Origin: Sandaracinus amylolyticus | Lineage (GTDB): Bacteria > Myxococcota_A > Polyangia > Polyangiales > Sandaracinaceae | Direction of reading: 5' to 3' | NCBI RefSeq assembly: GCF_000737325.1 | Contig: NZ_CP011125.1 | Coordinates: 10,057,945-10,121,944, forward strand | DNA length: 64,000 bases | In this document: positions 63,042 to 64,000 of the stretch, in pieces | How positions within the stretch are numbered: position 1 is the first letter of the stretch | How the letters are laid out: each line of letters opens with the position of its first letter | The notes under the pieces: model-generated | Told to the model about the DNA's origin: nothing | The model's database searches: none | The model's input: the letters and a program-made list of their open reading frames with translations, nothing else | Position numbers and translations under genes: made by a program

Positions 63042-64000
63042 TCAACCGCGCACGCAGACGCCGACCGGCGGGCCCCCACCGCCCGCCGAGTGCGGCGCGC
63101 AGTACGAGCCGTCCGCGCAGCGCGGCTCGCGCGTCGCGCCGCCGTCGGGCAGCGGCACCGCGCCGTCGGAGCCCGGAGGCACCGGGTACCACGTGGGATC
63201 GCACGTCGGCGCGCAGCGATCCTGATGGCACACGAGGCCCGCGCCGCACTCGCGATCGCTCGCGCACCAATCGCCGTCCTCGCTCGGCGCGATGCACACC
63301 GCGATCGACGTGCTCGCGCCGTACGGCGTGATCCGCTCGCATCGCCCGCCGCCGCACGGCGAGGGCGCGCTCGGGTCGCAGCGCTCGTCGGGGATGCACG
63401 CAGCGCCGGCGTGCGGACAGAGCTCGCCCTCGTCGCACCCGAACGCGTCGCACGGCGCGATGCAGGTCCCGGCGTCGCGCCCGTACGGCGCGCATGCGAG
63501 GCCCTCGCCGCAGCGCGACGTCATCAGCGTCTGCCTGGCGCCGATCGACACCGCGACGTCGCTCGTGCACGCGTCGCCCGCGCCCAGCGTCCCCGCCTCG
63601 CTCACGCAGCGCATCGCGTAACGCCGCTCGTAGGGCTCGATCACGCCCCACGCGCAGCGCTCTCCGGTCCCGCACGACGACGCCGCGGCGAGCGAGCAGT
63701 CCGAGACGAGATCCGCGTCGCACACGCCGACCGGCGCGCCGTCGTCGAGCATCACGTCCTCGCAGCGCGAGCCATCGTCGCAGCGCGCCGGCGACGGCTC
63801 GAACACCACGCCGCCATCGGGCAGCGGCACCCCCGTCCCGCCATCGGGCGAGCCGGGCAGCGGCGTCGCGTCGCACCGCATCCCGCACCGTCCATATCCG
63901 CACCCCAGCGAGCGCGCGCAGTCGGTGTCGTCGGTGCACACGTCACCGAGCGCGCCGGTCCCCGTCGGCCGGCAGATCCAGCGATCCGCGCCGCTGCCGA
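63042..64000 (-). CDS. Cys-rich protein, 5' end outside the window
   Basis: At least 319 residues, open through the right edge, so the start is not visible. Dense Cys knots: CTDDTDCARSLGCGYGRC, RCDDGSRCEDVMLDDG, SSCGTGERCAWGVIEP, CAPYGRDAGTCIAPCD, CDEGELCPHAGAACIPDERC. Two copies of a P-LPDGG(V/A) linker (about residues 40 and 275) precede similar RCDDGS/RCADGS units. This looks like another exported surface protein of the class in this window. Stop is 2 bp from the convergent RidA gene. Confidence 0.7.
   Translation of the reverse strand, partial: GSGADRWICRPTGTGALGDVCTDDTDCARSLGCGYGRCGMRCDATPLPGSPDGGTGVPLPDGGVVFEPSPARCDDGSRCEDVMLDDGAPVGVCDADLVSDCSLAAASSCGTGERCAWGVIEPYERRYAMRCVSEAGTLGAGDACTSDVAVSIGARQTLMTSRCGEGLACAPYGRDAGTCIAPCDAFGCDEGELCPHAGAACIPDERCDPSAPSPCGGGRCERITPYGASTSIAVCIAPSEDGDWCASDRECGAGLVCHQDRCAPTCDPTWYPVPPGSDGAVPLPDGGATREPRCADGSYCAPHSAGGGGPPVGVCVRG

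Overview
The window is very GC-rich chromosomal DNA from a myxobacterium, most likely a Polyangia/Sandaracinaceae-type organism. Supporting marks are two proteins with MYXO-CTERM-like tails (38914-39861, 60265-60741), a DUF2378/TIGR02265 Myxococcales-restricted protein (29018-29614), several large cysteine-rich surface lipoproteins, a Ser/Thr protein kinase, a 1,900-residue hybrid sensor kinase with a kinase-like N-terminus, frequent GTG starts, and 1- or 4-nt stop/start overlaps inside operons. I see no tRNA, rRNA, CRISPR array, transposase, integrase or phage gene. No gene-free gap exceeds 300 bp.

Layout. 1-10.4 kb: a partial membrane protein, a Uma2-family gene remnant, the RNA-repair regulator rtcR (no rtcA/rtcB visible), an AraC regulator with an operator-like double palindrome, a DUF962-like membrane protein, a GH31 glycosidase lipoprotein with a PhnD-like binding protein, and an ECF sigma factor operon whose third gene carries an apparent frameshift, followed by a Kazal-domain lipoprotein. 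10.5-16.4 kb: two uncharacterised membrane proteins, then the envelope-energising tolQ-tolR-tolA-tolB operon without pal. 16.4-18.7 kb: a short RlmN/Cfr-like radical SAM enzyme coupled to a LuxR regulator, and a small divergent HTH protein. 18.8-23.6 kb: a four-gene overlapping operon (Cys-rich lipoprotein, TPR/PEGA protein, small lipoprotein, Ser/Thr kinase). 23.7-26.7 kb: a structured 134-bp element, then a disulfide operon (VKOR-DsbA fusion, OmpA-like protein, TlpA-like thioredoxin). 26.9-27.6 kb: a decayed nitronate monooxygenase.

27.7-43.9 kb is mixed accessory and housekeeping content: RibD-like reductase, DUF2378, a class II amidotransferase-like/transglutaminase fusion, beta-carbonic anhydrase, Cys-rich proteins, GNAT, AraC regulators with small target enzymes, a second TPR plus Cys-rich lipoprotein pair, a POT/MFS transporter, a matrixin-like protease, VOC, PNPOx, GST and LysR. 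44-53.5 kb is a signalling block: an RsbR-type STAS protein coupled to a V4R-like sensor, a CASTOR/POLLUX-type ion channel, and a response regulator coupled to the giant hybrid histidine kinase. 53.7-64 kb: an FG-GAP lipoprotein, Cys-rich lipoproteins, an aldehyde dehydrogenase, a DUF4261-like protein, an HSL-type esterase, AraC, RidA, and a Cys-rich protein running off the right edge.

Functional themes. Many exported products are disulfide-rich lipoproteins, and the VKOR-DsbA/TlpA operon is a plausible supplier of their disulfides. Three of these lipoproteins share a thrombospondin-1-like cysteine module, and two of the three sit in overlapping operons with a TPR membrane protein; one of those operons also contains a transmembrane Ser/Thr kinase. 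This recurring lipoprotein/TPR/kinase arrangement is the best candidate for an undescribed system here. Three genes carry reading-frame lesions: the ECF-operon third gene and the Ser/Thr kinase (one -1 shift each, both in Pro/Ala-rich linkers, so sequencing error must be excluded) and the nitronate monooxygenase (several lesions, a true pseudogene).
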